The notes beneath the pieces were generated by a model. It made no database searches. It was not told the DNA's origin and saw only the letters and a list, made by a program, of their open reading frames with translations. The position numbers and the translations under genes are program-made. This document shows, piece after piece, positions 42,757-51,065 of a stretch of DNA of 64,000 bases. The DNA lies in NCBI GenBank assembly GCA_016699855.1, contig CP064988.1, positions 4,244,501-4,308,500 of the forward strand. The letters are read 5' to 3'. The stretch is from Rhodospirillales bacterium (lineage in GTDB: Bacteria > Pseudomonadota > Alphaproteobacteria > Reyranellales > Reyranellaceae). Positions within the stretch are counted from its first letter, which is position 1, and each line of letters starts with the position of its first letter.

Positions 42757-43386
42757 CTACCTCGCGCCCATCGACTCCAAGCCGCCCAGCGCGAGTCGTG
42801 TCGCGAAGTCGGCGGCCGCGGCGGCGTCGACCGGATCGCGCGAGATCATCAGCACCGACACCTCGAAGGCGATGCCCGACAGCGCCGCCGCCAGCAGCCC
42901 GGAATCGACCGCCGGCAGCGCGCCGCGCGCGGTGGCGTCCTTGATGTCGTCGTAGAGCGCGCGCGCAAGCGTGCGCACGTCGGGCTTGTCGAGCAGGGTG
43001 CGGATCGCGGTCACGTTGCGCCGCGCCAGCGCCAGCAGCTCGGGATCGCCGGCGATGAACTGGAAATAGACCTCGAAATGCCGGCGCAGGAACGCCTCGG
43101 CCGACGCCGCGGCGGCGCGGCCGGCGCGGTGGCGGCGCAGCAGCTCGTCGGTCAGCTCGCCGACCACGGCGGCGAAGATCGCGTCCTTGTCCTCGAAGTA
43201 GTTGTAGAACGTGCCCGTGGCGAGGTCGGTGCGGCGCACGATGTCGCGCACGCTGGCGGCGCCGTAGCCCATCTCGGCGAACACCGTGCGCGCCGCCGCC
43301 AGCAGCCGGGCGCGGTTCTCCACCTTCTTGCGCTCCCGGCGCGAGGCGCCCGGGGCGTTCTCCGCCGGTTCCGTGGCGTTCGACAT
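42757..43386 (-). CDS. TetR/AcrR family transcriptional regulator
   Basis: A 209-residue TetR-type regulator. The helix-turn-helix segment is LLAAARTVFAEMGYGAASVRDIVRRTDLATGTFYNYFEDKDAIFAAV. The ligand domain follows with no recognisable specificity. The N-terminal tail SRRERKKVENRARL is basic. It is encoded 68 bp downstream of the esterase gene on the same strand, so it may be co-transcribed with and control it. No divergent partner or operator was seen. Confidence 0.9.
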   Translation of the reverse strand: MSNATEPAENAPGASRRERKKVENRARLLAAARTVFAEMGYGAASVRDIVRRTDLATGTFYNYFEDKDAIFAAVVGELTDELLRRHRAGRAAAASAEAFLRRHFEVYFQFIAGDPELLALARRNVTAIRTLLDKPDVRTLARALYDDIKDATARGALPAVDSGLLAAALSGIAFEVSVLMISRDPVDAAAAADFATRLALGGLESMGAR

Positions 43387-43454
43387 CGTCGCTCAAATCC
43401 CCCGGACGGTGTTTAGGGCGCGACCGCCGCGCGTGGCAACGTCGGGCCGCGCCG

Positions 43455-44531
43455 TCACGCCACGACGGCGAGCTCGTGGCGCAGCGCGCCGACGATGTCG
43501 TCCATGGCGCGCGCCGCGGCCTGCAGCGTGCCGCGCATGCCGATGAAGCCGTGGATCAGGCCGGGAAAATCGCGGTGCGTCGTGCGCACGCCGGCGGCCC
43601 GCAGGCGCTCGGCGTAGGCCACCGCCTCGTCCCGCAGCACGTCGAAGCCGGCGGTGAAGATCAGCGCCGGCGGCAGCCCGGCGAGATCGGTCGCGAGACC
43701 CGGCGACGCCCGGGGGTCGTCCGCCTGCGCCGGATCGGCGAGATACTGGCGGCGCGCCCATTCCATGCCGGCCCGGGTCAGCAGGAAGCCCTCGGCGTAG
43801 AGGTCGTAGGACCGGCTGTCCATGCGCAGGTCGAGCGCGGGATAGATCAGCAATTGCAGCGCCGGCGGCGTGGCGTCGTGGCGCGTCGCCTGGGCGACGG
43901 CGGCGGCGAGGTTGCCGCCGGCCGAGTCGCCCGCCACGACCAGCCGCCGCGGCGACAGATCGAGCGACGCCGCGTTGGACGCCAGCCAGCGCCACGCCGC
44001 GATCGAATCCTCGACGGCGGCGGGGAAGGGATGCTCCGGCGCCAGCCGGTAGTCGAGGCCGATCACGACGCAGCCCGAGGCCGACGCCAGGAAGCGGCAG
44101 GGATCGTCGTAGGCGTCGAGCCCGCCGAGGTTCCAGCTCCCGCCGTGCAGAAACAGGATCGCCGGCGCGTCGGGGCGCACGCCCGCCGGGCGGTAGATGC
44201 GGATCGGCAGCGGCCCGGCCGGGCCGGGGATGGCGCGGTCGACGATCTCGCCGATCGGCGGCGCGCCCAGCCCCATCGGCAGCAGCGACGCCGACATCGC
44301 CTTCATGCCGGCCTCGAACTGGGCCCGCGCCTCGGGCAAGGGCAGCGTGTGGGTGGGCTTGCGGCCGCTCTTCTCGAACACCCTCAGCAGCCACTGGGCG
44401 CGGGCGTCGAGCGTGCGGCCGTCGATCTCGACCGGCGCGCCGGTGGCGACGTTGACCCACGACAGCGGCACGCGCAGCGCCAGCAGGGCGGCGCGGTCGC
44501 GCACGAGCGTGGTCAGGGAGGGCGTGGCCAT
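43455..44531 (-). CDS. Alpha/beta hydrolase, hormone-sensitive-lipase family esterase
   Basis: A 358-residue carboxylesterase of family IV. The oxyanion-hole motif HGG is at 129-131 (FLHGGSWNLGG), the nucleophile Ser203 in GDSAGGN, the acid in FDVLRDE, and the catalytic His in FPGLIHGF. About 100 residues of N-terminal cap precede the core, as in this family. It hydrolyses short- to medium-chain esters in the cytoplasm. The start at 44531 is chosen from the family boundary; the frame is open further but has no similarity there. The TetR gene follows immediately downstream. Confidence 0.9.
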   Translation of the reverse strand: MATPSLTTLVRDRAALLALRVPLSWVNVATGAPVEIDGRTLDARAQWLLRVFEKSGRKPTHTLPLPEARAQFEAGMKAMSASLLPMGLGAPPIGEIVDRAIPGPAGPLPIRIYRPAGVRPDAPAILFLHGGSWNLGGLDAYDDPCRFLASASGCVVIGLDYRLAPEHPFPAAVEDSIAAWRWLASNAASLDLSPRRLVVAGDSAGGNLAAAVAQATRHDATPPALQLLIYPALDLRMDSRSYDLYAEGFLLTRAGMEWARRQYLADPAQADDPRASPGLATDLAGLPPALIFTAGFDVLRDEAVAYAERLRAAGVRTTHRDFPGLIHGFIGMRGTLQAAARAMDDIVGALRHELAVVA

Positions 44532-44652
44532 ACGCCCGACGATACACGGTCGGCCGCCGCCGCGCACCCGCGGGAGGAGACTGACGCGCAGGCCCATGGT
44601 CCGCTCCCCCATCGGGACGAGCGCGTTCACACAGCTCGGGTCGGGCCATCAT

Positions 44653-44893
44653 TTCCCTCTCCGCCGCGAAGCGGGGGAGAGGGAAGGGGCCCATGCGAAG
44701 CATGGAACGCCGTATCGGCGAAGCCGATACGGCGGGGGTGAGGTGGTGGTTGAATCGGTGGCGATGGCGATTGGAGAAACCACGTGCGTAGCCATCAAGC
44801 GGCGACTACGCCGCCGCCGCCTACCTCACCCTTCCCGCGCTGCACGCGGGCCCCTTCCCTCTCCCCCCGCAAGCGGGCGGAGAGGGAGAAAAC
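44653..44893. repeat. Family B nested inverted-repeat element, copy 4
   Basis: Outer arms CCCTCTCCGCCGCGAAGCGG and CCGCAAGCGGGCGGAGAGGG; small palindrome CGCCGTATCGGC/GCCGATACGGCG at 44709-44737; AGGTGGTGG inner arm. It fills the gap between the esterase start and the end of the VOC gene, thus in the esterase 5' region. No gene is supported inside. Confidence 0.8.
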
Positions 44894-44982
44894 GAAGGCG
44901 CGCCAGCGCTCTATCGTCGAACAACGCGACGCGACGATGGCCGGGATGTACGAATTCGCCCCGCCGTCGCGACGCGCCTCGC

Positions 44983-45423
44983 CTAGGCGGCGTGCTCGGG
45001 CGTGCGCTTGGCCGGCGCCATCGCGCCGCGGTGCTCGCTGACGCCCTCGACGGCGGGCTCGTCCCAGAAGTTCATCTCGATCTGGATGCCGTCGGGATCG
45101 TGCACGAAGACCTGCTGCAGCGGCCGCGCCGGCACCTTGCGCACGGTGTGGGCGACGCCGTCCTTCTTGAGCAGCTCGATCGTGTCGACCAGGCCGACGC
45201 AGCGCAGCGCGATGTGGTCGATGGCGCCGCTGCCGTGGTCCTGCCGGCCGCTCTCGAACACCAGGTGCAGCACGGCCTGCTCGCCGGCGTACATCCACGC
45301 GCCGGGGAACGGGAAGGGCGGCCGGTCGCCGTTGCGCAGGCCGACGTACCTCTCGTAGAAATCGACCGTCTTCTTCAGGTCCTTGCAGTAGACGTTGTAG
45401 TGTTCGAGCAAGGTGGCGGGCAT
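44983..45423 (-). CDS. VOC family (glyoxalase/bleomycin-resistance fold) protein
   Basis: A 146-residue vicinal-oxygen-chelate protein with two beta-alpha-beta-beta-beta units. It starts MPATLLEHYNVYCKDLKKTVDFYERYVGL, carries LHLVFE and IDHIALRC in the middle, and ends the second unit with VFVHDPDGIQIEMNFW; the His, His and Glu are likely metal ligands. Such proteins include glyoxalase I, dioxygenases and epimerases, so the reaction cannot be named. GGAGGATCCGCC precedes the ATG. The 93 bp to the divergent small membrane gene probably hold both promoters. Confidence 0.88.
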   Translation of the reverse strand: MPATLLEHYNVYCKDLKKTVDFYERYVGLRNGDRPPFPFPGAWMYAGEQAVLHLVFESGRQDHGSGAIDHIALRCVGLVDTIELLKKDGVAHTVRKVPARPLQQVFVHDPDGIQIEMNFWDEPAVEGVSEHRGAMAPAKRTPEHAA

Positions 45424-45516
45424 GGCGGATCCTCCGATGGCCGGCGGGAACCCTATGGGACGCGGGCCGCCGGTGTCAAAGCGCGACGCCGGCCGCCGGG
45501 CGGGGAGGCGCTGACC

Positions 45517-45684
45517 ATGAACGATTTCCAGATCGCGAGCATCGTCGGGCTGGTCGCCCTGCTGGCGGGCATGATCGTGCTGCGCCTGCGCGGCGGCCAG
45601 GGGATGTCCCAGATCACGGGCGGCGTCCTCGTTGCCTGCGCCATGATCGCCATCGCGGCGCTCGTCGAATACATGCGAGAGTGA
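45517..45684 (+). CDS. Small two-span membrane protein, unknown function
   Basis: A 55-residue protein. Two hydrophobic stretches (6-22 and 34-50) are separated by the basic-glycine turn RLRGGQGMSQ. GGGGAGG lies 8 bp before the ATG. It starts 93 bp from the VOC gene (divergent) and ends 37 bp before the MetE-like gene on the same strand. I do not recognise the family. Coding is supported by the ribosome-binding site, composition and the two clean spans, but not by a known homologue. Confidence 0.6.
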   Translation: MNDFQIASIVGLVALLAGMIVLRLRGGQGMSQITGGVLVACAMIAIAALVEYMRE

Positions 45685-45721
45685 GCCCGCGAGGCCCGCC
45701 GTCGGGCCGCGGGAGATCGAG

Positions 45722-46753
45722 ATGGCGACGCTTCCCCTCCTGCCGACCACGCTGGTCGGCAGCTATCCGCAGCCGGACTGGCTGGTCGACAAGGACGCGC
45801 TGCTGGGCGCCGGCCCGCCGAGGGTGCGCATGGACAAGTTCTGGCGCGTGCCCCGGCCGCTGCTCGACGGCGCCCAGGACGACGCCGTCCTGCTGGCGCT
45901 GCGCGACATGGAGCGGGCCGGGCTCGACATCGTCACCGACGGCGAGATCCGGCGCGAGAGCTACTTCAACCACTTCGCCAATTCGCTCGACGGCATCGAC
46001 CTCGACCAGCCCGGCGAGGTGCCGGGCCGCACGGGGAAGCCGACCCTGGTGCCGCGCGTCGTCGGACCGGTGCGCCGGGCGCGGCCGGTCGAGCTGGAGG
46101 CGGCGCGGTTCCTGCGCGCCAGCACCGACCGCGCCATCAAGATCACGGTGCCCGGCCCGTTCACCATGACCATGCTGGCGAAGAACGAGCACTACGCCGA
46201 CGAGCGCGCGCTGGCGATGGCCTACGCCGACGCCGTCAACGCCGAGCTGAAGGATCTCAAGAACGCCGGCGTCGATGTCGTGCAGATCGACGAGCCCTAC
46301 CTCTCGCCCAACGCCGACCGCGCGCGCGGCTTCGCGCTGGAGGCGATCGACCGCGCGCTGCACGGCGTCGCCGGACCGACCGCGCTGCACATGTGCATGG
46401 GCTACGCCTACGTCGTGAAGGAGAAGGCGACGCGCTACGCCTTCCTGCCGGAGCTGGCGGCCAGCTCGGTGGCGCAGGTCTCGATCGAGGCGGCCGAGCC
46501 GCGGCTCGACCTGTCGGTGCTCAAGGACCTGCCGGGCAAGAGCGTGATGGTGGGCGTGCTGAACCTCGGCGACCTCGCCGTCGAGACCGCCGGAACGGTC
46601 GCGTCACGGATCGACGAGGCGCTCAGGCATCTACCGCCCGAGCGTCTGATCGTGGCGCCGGATTGCGGCCTCAAATACCTGCCGCGCGCCGTGGCCTACG
46701 GCAAGATGGCCGCGATGGTCGAAGGCGCCCGCCGCGTCCGCGCGCGGCTGTGA
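45722..46753 (+). CDS. Cobalamin-independent methionine synthase (MetE) C-terminal-like protein
   Basis: A 343-residue UROD/MetE-like TIM barrel that corresponds to the catalytic half of MetE. The zinc-ligand set is intact: His223-x-Cys225 (LHMCMGY), Glu256 and Cys315 (APDCGLKYLPR). QIDEPYL (188-193) matches the homocysteine-binding DEP block. The N-terminal half of MetE is missing, as in archaeal MetE and in many alkyl-transfer or vinyl-ether-type relatives. It may transfer methyl groups from a donor other than methyl-tetrahydrofolate triglutamate, or act on another alkylthio compound. It is not near other methionine genes. Confidence 0.88.
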   Translation: MATLPLLPTTLVGSYPQPDWLVDKDALLGAGPPRVRMDKFWRVPRPLLDGAQDDAVLLALRDMERAGLDIVTDGEIRRESYFNHFANSLDGIDLDQPGEVPGRTGKPTLVPRVVGPVRRARPVELEAARFLRASTDRAIKITVPGPFTMTMLAKNEHYADERALAMAYADAVNAELKDLKNAGVDVVQIDEPYLSPNADRARGFALEAIDRALHGVAGPTALHMCMGYAYVVKEKATRYAFLPELAASSVAQVSIEAAEPRLDLSVLKDLPGKSVMVGVLNLGDLAVETAGTVASRIDEALRHLPPERLIVAPDCGLKYLPRAVAYGKMAAMVEGARRVRARL

Positions 46754-46785
46754 TCGTCGCCGACCACCTGATCGAACGAGACCCC

Positions 46786-46854
46786 CTGTCATCCCGAGCG
46801 CAGCGAGGGATCCAGGCGCCGCGCCTGGATCCCTCGCTGCGCTCGGGATGACAG
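46786..46854. repeat. Family A palindrome
   Basis: A near-perfect 69-bp inverted repeat. The arms begin CTGTCATCCCGAGCGCAGCG and end CGCTGCGCTCGGGATGACAG around CAGGCGCCGCGCCTG. It lies between the convergent MetE-like and CoA-transferase genes and may act as a bidirectional terminator. Confidence 0.88.
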
Positions 46855-46927
46855 CATGGATGGAGCGGCGGCGGTCCTTGTGCGGTCGGGCGTCGCATCC
46901 CACTGGTAGGACGCGCGCCGACGCCGC

Positions 46928-48130
46928 CTACGTCGAGCTGGCGTCGCGGGTCGCGCCGCTGTCCAGCATCGAGCGGATGCGCTCGGCGCTGAAGCCGGCC
47001 TCGCGCAGCACCTCGACGCTGTGCTCGCCCAGCCGCGGCTGGTGGCGGCGGATCTCCGGCGGCGTGCGGCTGAAGCGCGGCGGGATGTCGGGCGTGCGCA
47101 GCTTGCCCTCGGTCGGGTGGTCGATCTCCTTCCAGAAATCCGTCGCCACCAGCTGCTCGTCGACCAGCAGGTCCTCCAGCGAGTTGACCGGCCCGTGCGG
47201 CACGTTCGACTTCTTCAGCAGCGCGTTCCACTCGGCGTTGGTCCGGGTGGCGCAGATCTCGGCGAGCGTCGCGTAGACCACCTCGACGTTGGCCAGCCGC
47301 AGCGCCAGCGAGCCGAACCGCGGATCGGCGATGATGTCGGGCCGCCCGATCAGCTGGCAGAACTCGCGCCAGTGCGAATCGGTGTAGGGCAGCAGCGCGA
47401 AGAAGCCGTCCTTCGACGGATAGGGCCGGCGCTCCTTGTTGAGCAGCCGCTTGTAGCCGGCCGTCTCGATCGCCGGCTTGAAGGTCTCGCCGTAGAGATG
47501 CTCGACCATCACGTACGACACCAGGCTCTCGAACATCGGCACCTCGATCGACTGGCCGAGCCCGGACTTCTCGCGCTCGTACAGCGCCGCCAGCACGGCG
47601 GCCACGACGGCGTTCGAGCTGGTCTTGTCGGCCACGATGGTCGGCAGGAAGCGCGGCGCGCCGGCGACGACGGTCTGCAGCATCGCCAGACCCGATCCCG
47701 CCTGGATGATGTCGTCGTAGGCCGCCTTCGGCCCCATCGGGCCGGCGGCGCGGTAGCCGTAGGTGGCGAGGTAGATCAGCCGCGGATTGATCTTCTCGAA
47801 CGCCTCGTAGGGCACGCCCAGGCGCGCCGCCGGCTCGGGCCGGTAGTTGTGCATCAGCACGTCGGCCGTCTTCGCGAGGTCGAACAGCGCCTGCCGTCCG
47901 TCGTCCTTCTTGAGGTCGAGCACGATGCTGCGCTTGTTGCGGTTGCAGCCGAGGTAGAACGCCGCCATGCCCGGATTGCGCCGCGGACCGAGCTGGCGCG
48001 TCGTGTCGCCCTCCGGCGACTCGATCTTGACGATGTCGGCGCCGAGATCGCCGAGCTGCTGCGCCGCCCACGGCCCCAGCACCACCGACGTGCAGTCCAG
48101 AATCCTAACCCCCGCCAAAGGCCCGGCCAT
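46928..48130 (-). CDS. Class III (CaiB/BaiF) CoA-transferase, second
   Basis: A 400-residue family III CoA-transferase. It opens MAGPLAGVRILDCTSVVLGP, with LGDLGADIVKIE (27-38), NRNKRSIVLDLK (63-74), and GQSIEVPMFESLV near 193-203, where the catalytic Asp of the best-studied members is replaced by Glu201, as is common in this subgroup. GGGAGTGGAGCGA precedes the ATG. It is not close to the other CoA-transferase, and the two are only distantly alike. The acid substrates are undetermined. No partner enzyme is adjacent; it may be a stand-alone catabolic gene. Confidence 0.9.
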   Translation of the reverse strand: MAGPLAGVRILDCTSVVLGPWAAQQLGDLGADIVKIESPEGDTTRQLGPRRNPGMAAFYLGCNRNKRSIVLDLKKDDGRQALFDLAKTADVLMHNYRPEPAARLGVPYEAFEKINPRLIYLATYGYRAAGPMGPKAAYDDIIQAGSGLAMLQTVVAGAPRFLPTIVADKTSSNAVVAAVLAALYEREKSGLGQSIEVPMFESLVSYVMVEHLYGETFKPAIETAGYKRLLNKERRPYPSKDGFFALLPYTDSHWREFCQLIGRPDIIADPRFGSLALRLANVEVVYATLAEICATRTNAEWNALLKKSNVPHGPVNSLEDLLVDEQLVATDFWKEIDHPTEGKLRTPDIPPRFSRTPPEIRRHQPRLGEHSVEVLREAGFSAERIRSMLDSGATRDASST

Positions 48131-48286
48131 TCGCTCCACTCCCTCGCGATTCGGCGCCGCGGCGTTGTCCGCCGTCGGCGCCCGATGCGCGCATTTACGC
48201 CGCCACAGCGGGTCGATGTAAAGCCGGAACCGCACGCGCCCGGCGCCGGGCCGCGTTGCCGGCGCGACGGGGCTGGCGGCGCGCGC

Positions 48287-48446
48287 CTACAGCGGCCCGA
48301 GGCTCTTGAAGCTGGCGTGGCTCCTGCGGTCGATGACGAGATGGTCGTGGGCCTCGATGCCGAGCGCCTTGGCGGCGGTCCCGACCTCCTTGGTCATCTC
48401 GATGTCGGCGCGCGACGGCGTCGGATCGCCGGAGGGATGGTTGTGC
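48287..48446 (-). pseudogene. radC 3'-end fragment (direct-repeat partner)
   Basis: The 158 bases 48289-48446 match 52369-52526 with only eight differences by eye. They encode the last 52 residues of RadC, from HNHPSGDPTPSRAD to SFKSLGPL and a stop. Nothing of the upstream 280 codons is present: the similarity ends sharply inside the His-x-His metal motif. It is a displaced radC 3' end, in the same orientation as the intact gene. Confidence 0.88.
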
Positions 48447-48752
48447 GGCAAGTCGCCGTCGGACTCCTGGCGCCGATATCGCCTGATCCATGGCATCGCA
48501 GGTTTCGCCGGGTGACGCGGACCGGGGACGGGAGTCCTCGGTTGCCCGGGATCGTCCCGACGCATCACGCTCGCCCCCCGTCACGCGGTCTTGGGCTGTC
48601 GTCGATCGGCTGGCCCGTCTCCGTTGGGTTCGTCGGCGGACACTGCACCGTCGCCCTATCGCGTCCATGCCGTTCGCGGGCATCGCTGGAATGAACGGGC
48701 GCGCCGGATGCGGCCGCGACGGCGGACGTCGCGCGAGCGCTCGACGGCGACG
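48447..48752. other. Non-coding stretch at the edge of the radC-bounded segment
   Basis: No convincing gene, tRNA or integrase relic was recognised. Short open frames on both strands lack ribosome-binding sites and codon bias. It lies directly inside the radC fragment. Confidence 0.4.
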
Positions 48753-49205
48753 TCAACGTCGCTGGCGAGCGAGGATCCGCCACGACGTCTGCAGGATCGT
48801 GAAGATGTACGCCGTGCTGATCCCGAACAGCAGCATTCCGTTGACGGACTCCAAGGCTCCCATCATGCGCCAGTGCGCCTCGAGAGCGACGCCTGACGCT
48901 CCACGCGTCGACATCGAGTCAATGGAATAGAGGATGGCTTCTGACGGTGACGCGATCGCGCCCAGCCAGATATACGCCGCGGCCCAGATCCCGGCCTCGA
49001 GACCGTGGAGTACCGCCAGCAGGAGGCCGGCGGCGCTGACGAGAGAGATGAGGATCGGGATCGCCCGCCGCGGCGGCAGGTGGCGGTCCGCGAGTCTCCT
49101 GCGGATCCCCGCGAACGCGAGGGCGCTGAGAACGACGCCGACCGCGTGAATTCCGATGGTCAGCGCGGTCAGCAACAGCCCCCACATCCAGTTCGCGGCT
49201 TCCAA
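48753..49205 (-). CDS. Small ion-channel-like membrane protein
   Basis: A 150-residue inner-membrane protein. Spans are near 6-30, 48-68, 72-88 and 115-135. Between the last two, SEAILYSIDSMSTRGASG occupies the position of the pore helix and selectivity filter of two-span potassium channels, but the filter-type TVGYG is replaced by STRGA, so conduction of K+ is doubtful. The start is TTG at 49205, with GGGAGGG 7 bp upstream. It lies inside the radC-bounded segment, downstream of the DUF1254 gene on the same strand. Role unknown; the channel relation is my reading of the pattern. Confidence 0.65.
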   Translation of the reverse strand: MEAANWMWGLLLTALTIGIHAVGVVLSALAFAGIRRRLADRHLPPRRAIPILISLVSAAGLLLAVLHGLEAGIWAAAYIWLGAIASPSEAILYSIDSMSTRGASGVALEAHWRMMGALESVNGMLLFGISTAYIFTILQTSWRILARQRR

Positions 49206-49351
49206 TCGATGTCCCTCCCTCGCAGAGGATGCCGCCTGCGAGTCGCCACGGCCGGCGAAGCGCCTTGGCGGCGTCGCTGGACCCGGGAAGCGTCACGGGA
49301 TCTTCGTCGCCGCGGGCCGCGGCGACGAAGCGTTGGATGCGCTCCGCTAGC

Positions 49352-50896
49352 TCACGGCTGCACCACGATGTCGTCCGGCCGCCACTCCTTCTTGAACCAC
49401 GGCTCCAGCGGCCCGTAGAGGCGCAGGATCGTGAACCACGACTTGCCGGGGACGGTCTGAATCCAGTTGCTCTCGTGCCCGGCGGGCGCCTTCGGGCCAA
49501 AGTACACGTCCACTGAGCCGTCGGCGTTGACCTTCATCGACTTGTTCTGGCTGCTCACGCTCGGGAACCGGGCGTCGGTCTGCAGCATCGAGCGGGTCTG
49601 CGCGTCGTACACGATCACCGACCAGAACGTCCTGACCGGGATGTTCGGCGGCAGGCGCAGCTTGTAGTTCCTGCCGCCGTCGAGCGGATTGTCGTCCGCA
49701 TCCGACGCGGTCCACGGATAGGTCGAGCCCTCGCCGACGATCTGCGTGTCCATCGCGGGCGTGACGCCGGTGGCGGCGAAGAAGTACATCGCGCTGCCGG
49801 TGAGGTTGGCGACGCCCGGCTGCCACTCGAACTTGTAGCCGCCGATGAACGGACGCTTCCATTTCCGATTGTCGAAGAACAGCGCCTCCTTCTCCCGGTT
49901 GCGGTAGAATAGCGCGCGCGCGGTCGCGTCGCCCGCGGCCGCGGCTTCGGCCAGGATCCTCTTCATCCGCTCATCGGGCGCGAACGGCTTGCCCTTCTGG
50001 ATGCCGATCGAGGCCCAGAACCCGAGCGTCGTGGGATCGAGCGCCTCCGTCGGCTCGTTCTGCACGGCCTCGTTCAGCAACTCCCAGAACCGGGAGTCTC
50101 CGGGACCGACCATGTTGAACGGCTTGCCGGACATGTCGACGAAGTTCATCTGCGGCGGCGCACCGGTCTGCCCGAGCGGATAGACCTTCGTCGTCTTCTT
50201 GACGAGATCGACGCCCGGGGCCGGGCTGCCGTCGACCACGAAGCTGCGCCAGACGACCCAGACGCTCAGGCTGCCGGGACGGATCACGTGGTAGCCGGAC
50301 GGAACGTCGCCCTTGTAGCCGGGCGGCAGGAGCAGGAATTTACCGCCCTCGCCGCGGTCCGGCCCCGTGAAGCCGATGTCGCCCGCCCAGCGGTACCAGA
50401 TGTCGTTGACCGTGCCGAGGACCTTCGGCGGGGCTTCCAGCACCAGCGGACCCTTGCGCAGGTCGATCCAGAACCACGTGTAGGGCGTGTTGTCGTTCGC
50501 CGTGAGCTCGACGGTCCGCGAGTCCACCATCTGCTCCCAGATCGGCACGGTCGTGTTGGCGGGGCCGACCGAAAGGATCCCCGCGCGGTTGGCCATCTGG
50601 TTGACGACCGGAAGCGCGAGGAGATACGCCTGCAGCGCCCGCTGGAAGTCGAGATTGTCGTAGATTTTGTCCGTGCTTGCCTTGTCCGGCACGCCGCCGA
50701 GGAAACGCAACGCGCCGAAGCGGGAGTCGACGCTATCGGGAGAAACGACGCCGGGCGGCATCGGCGTGGTGAATCTCGATGCGGGCGGCGTCGGTGTCCC
50801 GGTCAGCGGCTGGGCGAAGGCAACGCCGGCGTTCAATGCCATCGCAAGGCCCGCGGCCATCGCCGCGGAGATGACGGCATCTCGGTAGTGGTGCAT
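49352..50896 (-). CDS. DUF1254/DUF1214 domain exported protein
   Basis: A 514-residue secreted protein. Signal peptide MHHYRDAVISAAMAAGLAMA, cleavage near AFAQP. The N-terminal half shows DUF1254 (FQRALQAYLLALPVVNQMANRAG, then WIDLRKGPLVLEAPP) and the C-terminal half DUF1214 (FWSVIVYDAQTRSMLQTDARFPSVSSQ, VYFGPKAPAGHESNWIQT). Proteins of this pair are widespread, and some are linked to stress or membrane functions, but no reaction is known. AGGA lies 5 bp before the ATG at 50896. It is divergent from the AraC gene, 169 bp apart, and is likely its regulatory target. Confidence 0.9.
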   Translation of the reverse strand: MHHYRDAVISAAMAAGLAMALNAGVAFAQPLTGTPTPPASRFTTPMPPGVVSPDSVDSRFGALRFLGGVPDKASTDKIYDNLDFQRALQAYLLALPVVNQMANRAGILSVGPANTTVPIWEQMVDSRTVELTANDNTPYTWFWIDLRKGPLVLEAPPKVLGTVNDIWYRWAGDIGFTGPDRGEGGKFLLLPPGYKGDVPSGYHVIRPGSLSVWVVWRSFVVDGSPAPGVDLVKKTTKVYPLGQTGAPPQMNFVDMSGKPFNMVGPGDSRFWELLNEAVQNEPTEALDPTTLGFWASIGIQKGKPFAPDERMKRILAEAAAAGDATARALFYRNREKEALFFDNRKWKRPFIGGYKFEWQPGVANLTGSAMYFFAATGVTPAMDTQIVGEGSTYPWTASDADDNPLDGGRNYKLRLPPNIPVRTFWSVIVYDAQTRSMLQTDARFPSVSSQNKSMKVNADGSVDVYFGPKAPAGHESNWIQTVPGKSWFTILRLYGPLEPWFKKEWRPDDIVVQP

Positions 50897-51065
50897 GCAA
50901 TCCTCGCTTAAGTTCGGTCGTGATCGGTCGATCCGGTCAAGCAAACCCAGGTCCGCTTGCCGGGTGCTCGCGCGCTCGATTCGCGTTCCATGGAGCGCCA
51001 TTCCAGCCGCCTTCGCTACACCGGTTTTGCGTTGACCCGGTTGCTTTTTGGGGACAAAAAACCCC
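50897..51065. promoter_or_regulatory. Divergent promoter region between DUF1254 and AraC genes
   Basis: This 169-bp gap must hold both promoters. A relatively AT-rich tract near 51040-51060 (TTGCTTTTTGGGGACAAAAA) precedes the AraC start. I see no clear direct repeats that would mark an AraC-type operator. Confidence 0.4.
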
